A DNA stretch of 64,000 nt, from assembly GCF_041296385.1 (NCBI RefSeq), contig NC_091016.1, positions 20,683,497 through 20,747,496 of the forward strand. The letters run 5' to 3'. The position numbers and the translations under genes are program-made. Source of the stretch: Aphelocoma coerulescens. Lineage: Eukaryota > Chordata > Aves > Passeriformes > Corvidae. Of the stretch, positions 24,701-38,405 are shown one piece after another; the first letter of the stretch is position 1, and every line of letters begins with the position of its first letter. The notes beneath the pieces are model-generated. The model was not told the DNA's origin. It searched no databases and saw only the letters and a program-made list of their open reading frames with translations.

Positions 24701-27700
24701 CTCCACAGTCTGTCATTGCTAATGAGCAAAGGACACTTAGAGAGTTCTTATAGTTCTTTTTTCTCCTGTCGCTCCTCAAGGTGAACTATGATTTCTTTCA
24801 AGAGCTTTGCTTGCAGAAAAGTAAGGGTTTTGTGAGAGACAGAGGCAAAAATATTAATTGCTTTTTCCCACTTTACTGACAGTTCCTATAGCAGCAAATG
24901 TTATTGCAAAGGAGCAAAAAGCCTCCCACCGTCAACTGCAAGATCACATCAGTCCTGAAGTCAGCTCAACCTTTGCTGTTCCTCCCACCTTCCTTCCCCA
25001 GTAATGCCTTGGGAGGGTGCTGAGGCATCCTCTCCAATAGAACAGTTATGGAAGAAGTCAGAGAGCATTACAATCACCAGGAAAATTAAGTGAATAGTAA
25101 AAGCCATTCCTGTCTGGTGGAATCTTTCAAAACCTGGAAGGGAAGGGAGGGGAGAGCGATAATAGGAAACTAGAAGGGAAATTGCCTTTTCTCCCTTTCC
25201 TTCACAAGAGATGAACTTTCTTCAAAAATTTCTGTTTTCAATACAGAGGTTGCATTATTAGATGCTGATTTCATGCCTTAGAAATCACAGATAAGGAAAA
25301 AAACATATATTTGCCACCTAGAATAGAATATTGATTTATTTTTTTCCCAGCCAGCCTGCCAAACAAAATCCAAGCTAAAGCAGACTCTGTGGCAACTTGA
25401 GGTCACCGTAATTCTCTTTAGTTCTTCTCCTTGTCAAAAGCTATGATATCAAAGCTGCCCTTTTGCTCCCCTTAATTCTATCAAATGCACTCCCCACCTC
25501 CAATCTTCCCTACTTTGTCAAGCTAAGATGAGGAATAACTCAGAGACTTGGTGTCAGACTTATCTATAATCAGGATCTGAACTAGAAGAGCCAACAGAGG
25601 CCTCTTTGCACAGCTCCAGCCCTACAGACAGCCTGTGTTCTCCTGGGAGGTGGAAAAGTGTAGCGTGAACGAGAGCCAAGCTCTGCAGCATAATCAATAA
25701 CAACAACTAAAAGTAATTCAGTCAGATTCCACTGAACTTTTTCTCACAATATGACAATTTTGAGGATTTCCTGAACCAGCCCCTGCATAAACCTGTAAAT
25801 ATCCAAGGCCATTGGTCACTATATGCTTTTTTATTTCGAGGCACATACCCAGGAAAATCTTGGACTGGATATGAGCTGAGGAGCTCACCTTCACTCTCAG
25901 TTTTGAAGGCCTTCACAAAATATTGCCATGGCCCTGGTCCCCCAAGGCCTAGGAACTGCCAAGGCTTGCTGTGTGCCTGTTCTCTGGGATTCATAAAAAC
26001 TAGACCTAACAGGACTTTTAAAATATACAGCCCACCGTGGGGATAACATTCCCTCCATCCTAGGCTGTGCAGAATGGCTGAACTGCACCCCGTGGCTACC
26101 TCAGCTCAGTCATCTCCTTGGTCTGACAGGGATTTAAAGCTTTCTTTCTCCCTCAGACGTACATTTTTCTCACTGTTTTGGGGTGGAAGCAGCCTTTTAT
26201 TTTCACAGTCACCTCTTAAATATGTATTCAGCATTTGGGATGTTGTTCTGGGAGAGAAACACAGCTAAAAATTGGTCATTGTTAGAAAAGCGCAAAGTAG
26301 ATGTACAGCTGGTGGGTAGGTGTTCTTTTGTTTGTTACTTTCTGGTTTGTTTTGCCTTTTTACATCTTATAACCTCTAACTATATAATTTCTACCTAGAT
26401 TTATGATACATTATTTCCAAATGTGTAATTTCTTTCATTACAGATAGTGTGAGACAACCATGATGCTCACAGATACATCGCCCGTGACTAGAAAAGATCT
26501 GCTCATCATGCTCCACACGTCAGGAATTCCTGATACAATAGGAATGAGCATAAAGAGCAAGTGGCCAGTGTCTGAAATTTCACTATAGGCTGTACTAGCA
26601 GTTTAGAATGAGCTTATGAAAAAAAGGTTTTAGTCCAGAAAATGCAGAAGAGAAGAAAAGCCACTCTGGTCACATTCCCATAGGGATTTCCAGTATAATC
26701 GTATTATAAAGCATCCTCTCATTTATTGCCTTTACAATTTTGTGTCCATCAGTTCTAACCATGTTTTTCCCTTCAAACCAGAGCCCCATAATTACAGACA
26801 CTGGCCACACCACTGAATTGACCATTGCATCTTGTTTTCTGGAGAACAGAAACACTGACTTCTTGTAGTTCTCACTGGGAAACTGGTAACAGAGACTGAC
26901 CTTGAGATCTTTTTCTATGTTCTTGGCTAAAACAGTGATAGTTTTCAAATCTCAAAAGAAAGGAAAAGGAGAATGAAGGCAGCACAGGTTTCCTCTAAGC
27001 ACTGTCAGCACTGTCAGTGTGAAGACTTCTATCATTACTAAATTTTAATATCCAGAATATTGCCAGGAGTCTGCAAGAGAACACTTCCTGAAGCGGAGGA
27101 AGATAAAACCAAACACTGCTTTGAGTTTAGTTAGTACAGAAAGGTCTGAGCATAAGCCAGAATCCAGAATTTGACAGCATGTAGTAGTCATGCTTGGATC
27201 CAGCATTGGTTTTGGAGTTAGAAACAATTATTTTGATATTTTAAAAACACCCTTAAAGCAAGAGTATTTTAATAAGTTACTTTTCCTGACTCTTCCCAGC
27301 AAGCTGAATAGAAATTGACTTCTTTTTTTCTTCTCCTCTTGTTAACAATGGCAAGCTGAGATATCCTGTAAAGTGACTGTGGGAACCACCTTTTTCAGAA
27401 CAAATCAAGAAACATCCTGAGCCTTGTCAACAAGGTACTCTGTGTCTTCAGCAATAACAAAAATCAGTGGTAGATCAGGGAATAAAACCCACAAGCTCCA
27501 AATCCCACTACCCTTAGCATCCAGATAAACTGATTCTCAAACATTAAAGCTGCTTTTGTTTGGATGTCATCATCGAAACCCTTCTGAATGACAAGATCCC
27601 AACAATTCACAAACCTCTGACACTAAGTGGTCTCACAGAAGAACATAAAGGTGGAGTCAAACTGTCAGGTGATCCAGGGTTTAGCACCAAAAATAAGGTT

Positions 27701-29275
27701 TGTGCCACTAAAATGTTAAAATTTTTCGGCAGAAGAAACACCACTGGAGTTGGAGGGTATACAGAAGTGACCAGCTGAGAAATAGTAGAGGTCTCTGGCT
27801 GATACATCTTTAACAGCAAACCTGAATGGAACGACCAGCTGATCACTTCCCTCCTTCCTGACAACTCAAGAATATTGTCAAGCCTTGGATCATGGGTTTT
27901 AAAGACTCATTTTTTAACTCTGAACAGCAAACAGATGAAAATATATTTAAGAAAACATTTTCCTAGAAACTAGTAAAGTGTGAATAAGTGGTTCTGGGTG
28001 ATCACTGGTAGTAGTTATTAACCTTTTCAGACATTTTTAAGACTACAGTGATTTGTGTGTCTTCAGCTATGTTGCAATCCAGAAACAATTTAGAAAAATA
28101 CTAAGAGTCTTCTTTGTTAGGAGATCTTAAATTATCTAAACACAAAAATTTCTGATTCTTAATATGTAAAGTGGTTAATTTACTGCAACCTATACCATTC
28201 AAAATGCTGTTTTCAAAATAAGAGATTCTGGCCTAGGGAGTAATATAAAGAAGGTGTGTTCTTTATTGTTTTAATATACCTTAACTACATAATTGATGAA
28301 ATTATTAATTCTCAATATTTGATGCTCCTGTACCCAGAAGACCATACTTAATCAAAATATGAGCAAAGTACGCAACAAGAAAAGACAGGAGCAAGAAAAT
28401 ATATTATTTGCTTAAAAAAAAAAAAAAGAAAAAAAAAAAAAGAAAAGGACAAAAGTTAGCAGCTCCCCACCTCGAACTGAAAGCCCAGGTACAAATGTTT
28501 AGACAGTCATTAAGGTCAAAACTGTGTTTCCCAGGGTGAAACTCTGCCACTGCTATCCCCAAAATCAGCCACACCTCTCCCCTGACTGCAGTAGGGCTGG
28601 CATTTCATTTCCCAGGGCTTTCAGTGAGGACAGGATCAGAGCACAGCAAAAGCTGGAAGGCTGTTAAAATTAGCTGTTTCTGGTGTCCATCCTCTCATGA
28701 TCTCCACAAAGATTCCTAACTAATTGTATTGCAATTAATTGCAGAAACATCCCATTAAATATAGGCAAATCTTTCCAGAGGTATCCATTTAAGAGAAAAA
28801 TTTAGTAGCTGGCTTAAATCCACCATTCTTGACATGCCTTCCCTTTTTTGATTTATTTTTAATCTTGCACTTCTCCCTTTCCCAATACCTTTCATCCCTC
28901 GTTCCATACTCCTTCCTCTCAGGGAAAATGCAGGGTGACAGTATAGACTGCACGGCAGCAGGAGGAATGAAAGGTTTATTTCAAAGTTGCTCTGTTCTTT
29001 TTTTCTGTGTGTGGCTTTGTTAAGTACATACCGTATTTCTGAGTTCCAGCTAGGAAAAACTAGAAAAGTCTTCCAATTATAATCCTTGATATTTCCCCTG
29101 AAGCTAAACCAAAGCCCCTTTGAACTAGAAAAGTGTCTTTCAAAAATGAGAAGGGCAAGACCTGAACTTTTCTACCTGTAGTCGTCTAGTCCAAGATTAG
29201 AGTTGTGGGTTGATTTTTTTTTCCCCTCTTCTCCTCAAGGAAGAAAATACACTGATTTTTAATACAACTATTCTT
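21721..29275. other. Unique non-coding sequence, nothing recognised
   Basis: I see no exon, RNA gene or named repeat. A GC-rich patch at about 22,690-22,930 opens several overlapping frames on both strands, with lengths of about 70-98 codons, none with a recognisable domain and few CpGs. A long A-rich tract lies at 28,411-28,446. A 9-bp tandem duplication (cactgtcag) occurs near 27,000-27,020. Confidence 0.55.
28411..28446. repeat. A-rich homopolymer tract
   Basis: The tract is nearly pure A, interrupted by single G bases. It is a simple repeat, since no retrocopy body is visible upstream that would make it a poly-A tail. Confidence 0.85.
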
Positions 29276-29535
29276 AGTTAATCCAGCTTTCTTTTTTGTC
29301 CTCTGTAGCCAATGCCTGCGCCAGTCATTTGAGCATTATTTAAGTAATACGTCTACATCAAAAGTAACAGTTTCCCTGGTGTATATTTGCTGGCTGTGCA
29401 GAGGAGGTAAATAAGATTTTGCAGTGCTTCTTGTCAAAAATCCCATTGTCACAGGCGTGTTTATTGATTGATTTTCCTGAGTATGTCAGGTATGGATTAG
29501 CCTTTGCTCACATTAGAAAACAGTTTCCATTAGGC
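29276..29535. promoter_or_regulatory. Candidate conserved non-coding block with FOX / PBX-HOX-like motif
   Basis: The block is complex and non-repetitive. TGTTTATTGATTGATTTT at 29458-29475 combines a forkhead-type TGTTTATT core with a tandem TGATTGAT resembling PBX-HOX composite sites. These motifs are established for the factor families; regulatory use here is inferred. Chance occurrence in AT-rich DNA is quite possible. Confidence 0.25.
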
Positions 29536-32500
29536 AGTCAATGCCTCGTAAGGTGCAGACGGATTTAGCATGCGTGCATTCATCTGCTGCTCTCCCAAAT
29601 GGCTCTGAGGTGGGGTTGTGGGTATTTCAGGAGGGAAGGGATTCATCATGCCTGCTTAGGGGCTGGCTAATGGGCTTCTCCCTGCCACCCTGGGTGCTGC
29701 TCATGAGAACACAAAAATTGAGACCCTGGGTGTTGGTGAGAATAACTACTCCAATGCAGGTGGTTTAGAAAACTTATGGGTCACATAAACGTGAGTCTTA
29801 TAGCATGAAGTGTCATAACAAGGTGCAGCAAGGGTTTAATGCACAGAAAGTGAATCATTCCAATTTTTCTAATGGGTTTTCGTATCCATATGAAGAAAAA
29901 CAGCTCTGTTTCCTACATCTTTTAAAAGCAGCATGCTTTACATAAAAACTATTGCCTTCTGCTTGATCTATGTTTTTAAACATAATATTATGCCCAGAAT
30001 CTGAACTAAAAAAGTAATAAAGATACTGTCTTTTGGGACAAGGACAACAATGAAAATTTCATTCTTATAACTCACCAACCCTGAGTACAGCTTATCAAAT
30101 TTATTCGCATGGAATGTTTTACAAATAAACAAAGGGAAAATGATTCAAGTGAAATAATGTTCAGTATTTTAATTTGAGGTCTGTGTGAGAACAATCATGC
30201 ATTTTACTTAATCACTGACACTTATTCCTTGTTTTTTTAATATGTCTCCAGCAAATTAGACAAGAATCTTTGATGTGTTATTGGAGTTGTGTCAAAGATC
30301 ATGTTACCCGCTTTCTATGCTCCAGCAAAAGTCCAAAAGCTACACAGGAGACAAACTGGACTAGAGTGAGGGGAAACTCTCATGAAAGGAAGTCTCCTGG
30401 TACATTAGCAAAGTTAAGAGTGGATATTCCTGCTACAGAACTTCTCAAAGGCCTCGACCAGAGGAAATTCCTTGCTGTATCCAGGAGAGGCTGGATGGTT
30501 GCTTGGTTAAAGTACAAATATAAAGCATTACACGTTTCAATGCCTCAGGCCTCTCAGAGCTACAAGGAAACCAGGAAAGTCTTCATCTGACTGCTAAGGT
30601 GTTTTGGTATTAGTTAGCCCATAATTTCTAGCATAAGGACCTCTCACTGATAGAATGCCAGTACACAAGGAGTACTGCTGCATGGAAGATTGTGGACACC
30701 AATTCTTTAGGCTTTGAAGCCCTGAGTGTCACTGTTTAGACCCTTGTGTGGAGCCAACACTTCTTTCCCACCCAGACATATTACAAAGACACCTACATCC
30801 AACACTGAGGGGAAACCAGGTGCTGTGGTTTGCAAGGGCTGCTTATTGCAAAAGCAAGAAGCTGAAATGTGAGAATTCAAGAGAAGAATGAGATTATTCA
30901 TTGGCTGACAGGACACTACCCTACTCAAAAATCCCCATATTTCTCCCTTTATGTCCCAAAAGACAGGACTGAGAAGTGTTAGAAGATTTTTATGAGTTCT
31001 CACAGAAGCACAAGGGTGTTGGTGGGTGCTTGGCTCTCTCCTTTGAAGAAGAGCAAAGGAGAGAGCCTTTGGACCACAGTCTAGCACAGCCTTTGCAATG
31101 GTTACCCCAGAAGATCTGAGAATGACTTGTTGGCCTGATCAGCATGGAAAAAGCCATCCTTATATTCATTACTGCATAAAGGATAAGACAGAGCTACACT
31201 GCAGCAGTCAAAGCCTCCTTTCTAGACATGAATATGACATGAAACAGATCAAACAATTTAAGGTCACTACCCAAGGGAGACAAAAGTCACACTCTGGACT
31301 TCACCTACATTGTTTCATTACCTTGGCATTGACACACTGGACAATTTCCTCTGCTTACAAGACAGTGTCTCAGAGAGAGGCAAGCCTGGTGACAGCTTTC
31401 CAGCTACCTTTTGTAAGGTATGCACTTCAAAAGAATATGCATTGTAGCAAGTACAAATCAAAACCACTGGCAAAAGTTTCATACAGAAAACACCCTCACT
31501 GTGAAGCAAAAAAACCCCCCAACTGGTTAGCATTCAGAAGCACAGCTCTTTTAGCTGATACTGACTGATTGATTCATTAGATGTATAGAAGTGCTGTTAG
31601 GAAGGTTGAGGGCTTCTATCCACAAGGATAGGCACACTCAGCACAGCTTCAGAGCACATCTCGAAAGCAACCATCCAAATTAAAGACATCCCATCACAAT
31701 TAAATCCAATCACATAAGCTCCATACCCTTTCAATTGTCACTTCCATACTGTCCCACTAATTTCAGGGGCTCTTTTGAGGGAAAAGACTGAATCCCATCG
31801 TGTGCCTTGACTTCACGATGTGCTCTGGCTCAGACAATGTTTTACTCAGACGAAGAAGAGAGGAGGCACTTTCAGACCAGGTGTCAAGAGCTTTGAATTA
31901 CAGCAGTGCCAGGCCAATCTTTCCTCACTCATTTTAATCAAGGAGATTCCAATTCAGATAACCCCTGTTGATCACAGCTCAGACTAACATTGCAAGAAAA
32001 CCAGGAGAACGTTAGAACTGCAGTGTAGATAGGTATGCTACTCATATGTGCTAATGTATGCACATCTCCTGAAACAGCCTGAAATTGCTTTGAGTTCATG
32101 ATTCTTTTGCCAGCCCAGGCAGAGCTTCCACTGAATGTTACCAGGAACATTATTTGACTTGAAAGAGCAAGCGTGAATTTTGTGCATCTGCCCAGCAATG
32201 TGAAATCAATTCCGATAATGCCATTGAATGTAACTTATCTGAAAATTACTTTCTTGTGCTGTGGTTTTCCCTGTGAAACCCTGCAATGGTTGAACTGATA
32301 ATGTTGGATCTGAAATCTCAAGACTATTATGCAGTATTACTCTCCAGCTGGGAGACTTGGCAAGGCAACACATTGACATCTTCATGAACTTAGCACTTCA
32401 CATCAAGGAAAGGATGAGAGCCTGTCAACTTGACACTCATAGTGCAATCTCTTTCAAATTGGCCCCTGGAAATCTTTACAATGTGACTGGAAGCCCTTCA

Positions 32501-33845
32501 CAGTCATATAAATAGGACACATTAGATTCAGCTGCCACAAAAAAAAGTCAAAGGGTACTAATCATGTCCTTTCCCTCAAATTAATATTGTCACATTTACT
32601 TACTTGTACTTAGAAGATGTTGATGAAATGTCTCTTCCGTCTGTTTTGGTGCATATGTACACCATTAGGAGGAGTCTTTCATTTTATCTTCACCAAAGCT
32701 GTCCTTCAGTTAACAAAGAATTGCTTTCTAGCTTGCCAGATATTTTTAAAGTTACAAATAGATGTGACACTAATATCTAATCCTTAAGAAATGCCTTCAC
32801 CTCATTAAATTAAATGGAGAACCATCTTAGCTTCATTACAATGGCAGGATTAAGGGAAATGATCAGAGGTATTTAACAAGTATTTGACAGGGCTTTAAAG
32901 GTGAACAGAAATTCTGAGCACTTCCTCCTGCTTACCTAGTCTGCATGGCTATGAAAGTGATTAAAAAAGTGATTAAAGATAAACGAAGAACAACAAGAAT
33001 TTGACACTTAGAGCCTACTTACATAGTCCTTTATATTGAATTGGTATACTTTACCTATTAATAAACTACAATTTAGCTTAGGAAAAGGAAATTTTATGTT
33101 GCTCTCATGATCCATATTGCAGAAAATCTCAGAGAAAATATGAAAGTCTAGGCATCAAGAGGAAGGGCCCTACAGGCAAAAACTATCTGTCAGATATTCT
33201 CTGCACCATCATCTTCTGTTGATGCCAGGGAGATTTTAATTCCAGTACTTCACATGGCAAAAGTATTGCAGAAGGAAATAAACGTCTTTTGATATTTTAG
33301 TGCTCTTCAGATCCTCTATGATTTTACACTTTCATACCCATACCAGCAGCGTGAGTCAAACTTCTGTTTGCATAACAGGTATGCTTCCTTACATGTGAGA
33401 TGAGTGCACAACAGCATATGGACTAACTGCAATTACAAAACTGCACAAGGGCCACTTCTGTGCACAATGCAGCAGCAAAAACCCACAGGATCAAAAATGG
33501 AGTGTAATCTTCATGCAAAATACAAACTTGGACAGCATCCCTGGCCACCTGAGACAGTTCCCAAGGGTCTCAGGTGTAAAACAGAAATTTGACATCAAAC
33601 ACCCAGCCATCATTTCATTTAATTACTTCCTCTCATTTCATTAGCTCTGTGCTAGCTGAGTTGCATAAGCAATTCTATGGCATGAGAAGGATCTGTAGCC
33701 ATGGAAATATTTTTTCTCTGAAAGCATACTTGCTCACTTTGTGAAAAATGTATAATCCTCCCTGGCAAAGAAGTAAGGATATTGGATATTTGAAGCAAGC
33801 AGATTGAGCCCTGGGTATAGCTTTCACATTGCAGCCCACAGTGTG

Positions 33846-33895
33846 GGACCAAAAAAAAAGAACCAAAAAAACCAAACCAAAAAACTCTTTGGTCC
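33846..33895. repeat. A/C-rich tract flanked by an 8-bp inverted repeat
   Basis: GGACCAAA and TTTGGTCC are exact reverse complements that bracket a 34-base A/C-rich loop. No coding or terminator role is implied in a vertebrate context; this is a low-complexity structure. Confidence 0.7.
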
Positions 33896-36324
33896 TGGGG
33901 GAGTCCTGGTACAGCTGCTGTCTGAAGGCAGCCGTGCCAGCTAGGTTTTCCTGGAGCAAAGGGGGAGCATCCCGCTCCTCTCTCCGTGCTTGGCAAGCAT
34001 CGGGAGCCAAGTCCCCACCACTGCTTTTCTACCTCTTCCCTCTTGGAGGAGCTGACACCCGGAGGCGGATGAAGAGGAATCCCTCATTTCACTCATCCAA
34101 AATTCAAGGAGTAGTGCCTGAAGAATACATGGAAATGGCACCAGCTGTCTTCCTGTGAGGAATAACCCAGACCAGGGTATGTGTCACTTAGTTCTGTGAA
34201 TTTAAGTACAAACTATGAACTACTAGAGTTTTAGATGTGAAACAATTTTTTTCTCCATTTTGCTATATTAGCTACTAAAGCTAATCCTTATTTCAACTAT
34301 TTTCAAGAGGCAGCAAAACACACACTACATTTAATAATCTTATTGTTTTTGTTGGTAGATTGGCAGAAGAGCCCACAACATGAGTTACATGGCAATAAAG
34401 ATGCAGGCTCCCATGAGACCTAGTTCTGCTCTTGAAATTAGAGAGAATAAGCCTCTCCAAAAGCAGCCTGCAGAAAAAAAAGCCACAGTAATATTTCATC
34501 AGAATTCAGCCACAACAGCTGCATGTGTCCTAGAGATGATTGTTTTGTTTTTTTTTTCTTACACAAATCACTTTCAACTACACTTAGCTGCTGATAATGG
34601 GAATGGGACATTTCCTGCAGGGAAGCAATGACTCTGCAGATCCCAGTCCATCACACAGACTTCAGATGCCCATAAATATTTCTGGTTTGTTTCCATCACT
34701 TCAGGTCTCACACAAATTCAGTGATGAATTTATAGAATGAAGCATCTGTGACTTGTCAAAGTTTACTTTCACATGGCAGGCAGCACAGAAAAAAATTCAA
34801 TCCGGGCTATCATGACTGGATTACAGTAAAGTGCCACATCAGGGTGAGCTCAGCCAAATTCAAGTGTCCATTGAAAAGATACAGTATTTCATATTCAAGA
34901 GCAATTGCTGAATTCTGGCCTTTTTGCAAAATCCAAGGAAGGGAAAATTTATTACTTAAGCAAGCACTGCAGTAGATCAGGAGTCAAACTGGCATCCTGG
35001 CTATTAATTACCCTCCAGGGTGACCAGCAGGGAAAACTGTCAGTGTCAAACCATCTACAGCACACATGTCAGTGAGAGAAGAAGGGATGAATATCTACCT
35101 GCTTACTACTTCTGCTCAAATTACAGTATTAACAGCCAGTGTCCAGCAGTCAAGGGCTGTCAACAGCCACCCCTAAACTCAGAGGAGATGTTTGGGACTT
35201 GTAGAGTGCACTCTGACTTTCTTTCTGCACTTGTACAGATTTTTTTTTCCCCCACCTTGGAAGTCACTGTGGGAAAGGGATGCTGCACACCCAGGTGTTG
35301 CCCCAGAAAGGAGCCAAGCCATATCGAAGGTGTGTGACTGGATCCCAGTTTACACAATGTAGGGAGCAAGCAACCTACTGTAACTTCCACCAGGTCTGTG
35401 GCTTCCCGTGGATCAGAGTCCTGGAGGACACACCCTAAATTGAGTGTTTTCATTTAGGCTGGAGTGGGAGTACAAAGGTCTGCATCCACCTGAATGCTAA
35501 GATAGCATTTGAGTTCAGCTGCTCCCACCTCATCACTTCACCTGCACAGGTAAGTGCACCTGGGAGCTACACCCTGGTTCATCACCAACCCTAGGCACTT
35601 GGGGTTCCCTGTGATTTTGCCAAGAGGCCTCAGGCTAGTGCTAGGCAAGGGCTAATCCTTCCTTCTGACAGACAGGAACCAACCAGGAACAAGGAACAGA
35701 AGAGACAGGACATGGGCTGAGATGTGGGCAGCATATTCCCAGGAACCATTTTAACTTCTTAGTTCCTACAGATCCCAGCAAGTTCACAGGGCTTCTGAGC
35801 AGATTGCTGCTGGTGAGCTGTGATTTCTCCTCTGCTAGGTAAAAAATTATTCAAGTAAACACAACTACACAGTCAAAAAGGGTTGAACACGGGTAAGGTC
35901 ATGTTAAACATATTACCGACATGTTGGGTTCTTAATCTTTCCAAAGAGCTGAACAAGCATTCAAGAGGCAACATGTTCTTCCCTTTTAGCATAATTTTCT
36001 CCCACCATCTCTCAAGCCTTTGCCCTGCTGATGGGGATGCCTTCACATGGTGCAACAGAGCTCCTCATTTCCCCTACCTATAACTCCTGAGAGGCTGCAG
36101 TTCTTCCTGCAAAGTAACAGTAAATCTTAAACAGGACTTGCTAAATCCTTGGCTGGAACAACAAATAATCTTTTGCCCCATGCAGAGATCGTGAAAGCAG
36201 CAAGGGCTGACAGCCGTTCCAGCACAGCACTGAATGGGTTTCTTTGCATTCTGTAACCTGGCAAGCATGCAGGAGATGCTCCTTTTGGGAAGAGCAAAAC
36301 CTCTTAGTAATCTCTATCTTTTTA

Positions 36325-36370
36325 ACTACTGAGTTGGCAATTTATTGACTACTGAGCTGGCAATTGACCG
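36325..36370. repeat. 23-bp imperfect tandem duplication
   Basis: Two adjacent units share the core actactgag-t/c-tggcaatt. The second has a C for a T at position 10 and diverges in the last few bases. It is a small local duplication. Confidence 0.75.
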
Positions 36371-37689
36371 AAAAAAACCCCACAGGAGCAACAGTGGAAA
36401 AGGGAGAAGTGGTGCAAGGCAGAGCTGAATGGGATGCCATGGGTGGTATTTTTTTAAACTGCTCCTGTCTCTGCAAAACACTTATCCTTGAGTGTATGCA
36501 GTTTCCTCCTTGGCAACATTTTTTCTGTATTCTTTTGACCTGATGCATAATATCAAAGTATCTGAATCTTGTGATAAGCATGACACACTTAGTACTAATC
36601 ACGGTGGATTTTATCCCCTTGTTCTTTCTTGAACTTCTCTTAATTTCTCTACTTGTTTCTGATTGGATCAACTATAATTGTAATATTGATTTTATATTTT
36701 TTCTATCTGCAATTTATCAGCAGTATCTTTTCTATTTGCTGCTGCCTTTGACTGCAGGAACAGTCTGAATGAATCAGAATTAGGTCTACTCACAGCTGAG
36801 CTGTGGAAACCTGCTGAGCCATTATAGCTAGAGCCCTGGATCCCAGAAACTGTCATAAATAAAAGCCATTATGACTAGTACCTCATGCCATTTCTGACTG
36901 TGAACATATGGCAGCATACTCTGTATGGTCAGGAAAACAATAACTACTTTATGGACCTATCTGAATGTTAAAAAAAGGAGCTTTTCTCTGATGTTAGGCA
37001 GAAACATCAGAGTTCCTAGTAATTGAATAGTATGATTTCTAAATTCTTCTTCAAACATTCAGTGCATCTCCCTCCTCTTGTCTGTGATCTGAAAAGCCAT
37101 ATTCAGTGTGAAGGAGAATTTCTTTTCTATCAGAAGAACAGGAGACACAGTGAGTGCATCTCTTACATGTCTCTACAGGGCTGAGAGAAGTGCAAGTTTA
37201 TCTTAGAAAAAAGTCATCAGACCATGTGCAAAATAAGTGATGCAAATAAAATAAATAAGATATATCTGGGCAGCTCTGCAGACGGGAGCAAGCAGGAAGG
37301 AACAAAAAGAGAGGGGGTGTGGAGGAGTGTAGGGAATGGGGATCTCCACAATGAAGCTTCAAACACAGGAGTGAGATGGACATCTGCCTGCAGCCTTGTG
37401 CTGTCCTAGGTAATAGGGTGTCATAAAATCTTAATTAAAATTAATCAATTCCTATCCTAAAAACAAGTTGAAGGAATCATGCCACTTGTGCTATGGGAAA
37501 ACACCTAAATGCTCTGCCTGTTTTTACATATGAAAGTGGTGTTGTGTTAATGCTGTCATTTCTGCTCAATGAGCTCTTTTTCCTCTCCTCCTCCCTCTTT
37601 TAGTGTCTCCTCCTCTGGTAAATCTGTAGATATCAGCCATATCCTCTCTCAGCTTTCGCTTTTTCTCACCTGAAGAAACCACACTTTTG

Positions 37690-38405
37690 ATTTCCTTTCA
37701 TAAGATCGCCTGCTAAGACCATGTCTCACTCCTTCCACCTTAAATTAATTTTTGTGAGATTATACAAAGAGATGCACACAGTATTTCAGATGCAGGCTGG
37801 AGCCTTGTAAGTCACTACACTAAAGGAAGAATTGAATAACTTATGACCCCAGCGAGCTTTTTCAGAACTACGTCTGCAGCTGACTAAAACACATGACCCT
37901 AGCTCCCCTCTCTGCTCCCAGCTCAAGCACCAGTTACTGCCTGAAATTCTTGTTCCTGGTCCCAAAGTGCATATCTTTGCATTTTGTACTATAATATTCC
38001 ACCACATTTAAATGGTTCCTGATCTCAAGGTCATCTAATTATTTCTATATAACATGGTAATTCACATTTTTATTGTTAATATGTCCCACATCTGCACCAC
38101 CTGAAAAAAAAAAAATCATTAATTCTCTCCTACCTTTTGGTATTGAAGTTGTTGATGAAAATATTAAATCATTATTATGATTATTTATTTATTGGATTAT
38201 TATGTCATAATCTGATAATTGTACTTTGCTAGACACTTTCTAAGAGTCCCCCCTTCAGCATGGCCTTTTGCCAGTTTCTTCTGGGCCACCTTTCACTATT
38301 ACTTCATAATTTTCATAAGTTCATCCTAATTTAATTAAGTTACTGTAAGTTTAACTAATATTTTCCCATCTGGCACAACACTAGGCATTTTACAGGAGCC
38401 TGGAA
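37690..38405 (-). mobile_element. Ancient diverged CR1 LINE fragment
   Basis: On the plus strand an ordered series of segments matches the reverse complement of old sauropsid CR1 3' regions. These are cacacagtatttcagatg, then caaagtgcatatctttgcat, then ctcaaggtcatctaattat, then gttgatgaaaatattaaatc, then cctaatttaattaagttact and aatattttcccatctggcac. Spacing and order fit the family as I remember it in turtles and crocodilians. The copy is heavily substituted and gapped, with an inserted A run at about 38,105 and an AT-rich tract at 38,160-38,225. No frame is open. The edges are approximate. Confidence 0.7.

Larger units (their letters stand above)
29536..37689. other. Unique non-coding sequence, nothing recognised
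   Basis: No gene is recognised. Open frames up to 156 codons (31,098-31,568, plus) lack any family signature. An A/C-rich tract at 33,849-33,886 lies between an 8-bp inverted repeat (GGACCAAA at 33846-33853, TTTGGTCC at 33888-33895). A 23-bp tandem duplication lies at 36,325-36,370. Confidence 0.55.

Noticed and set aside
30420..30520. Possible CR1 match around 'ccaggagaggctggatggtt'
   Set aside because: Only one short phrase resembles CR1, and the flanking sequence does not continue the family pattern.
31098..31568. 156-codon plus-strand open frame
   Set aside because: No recognisable motif, and no supporting splice or promoter context.
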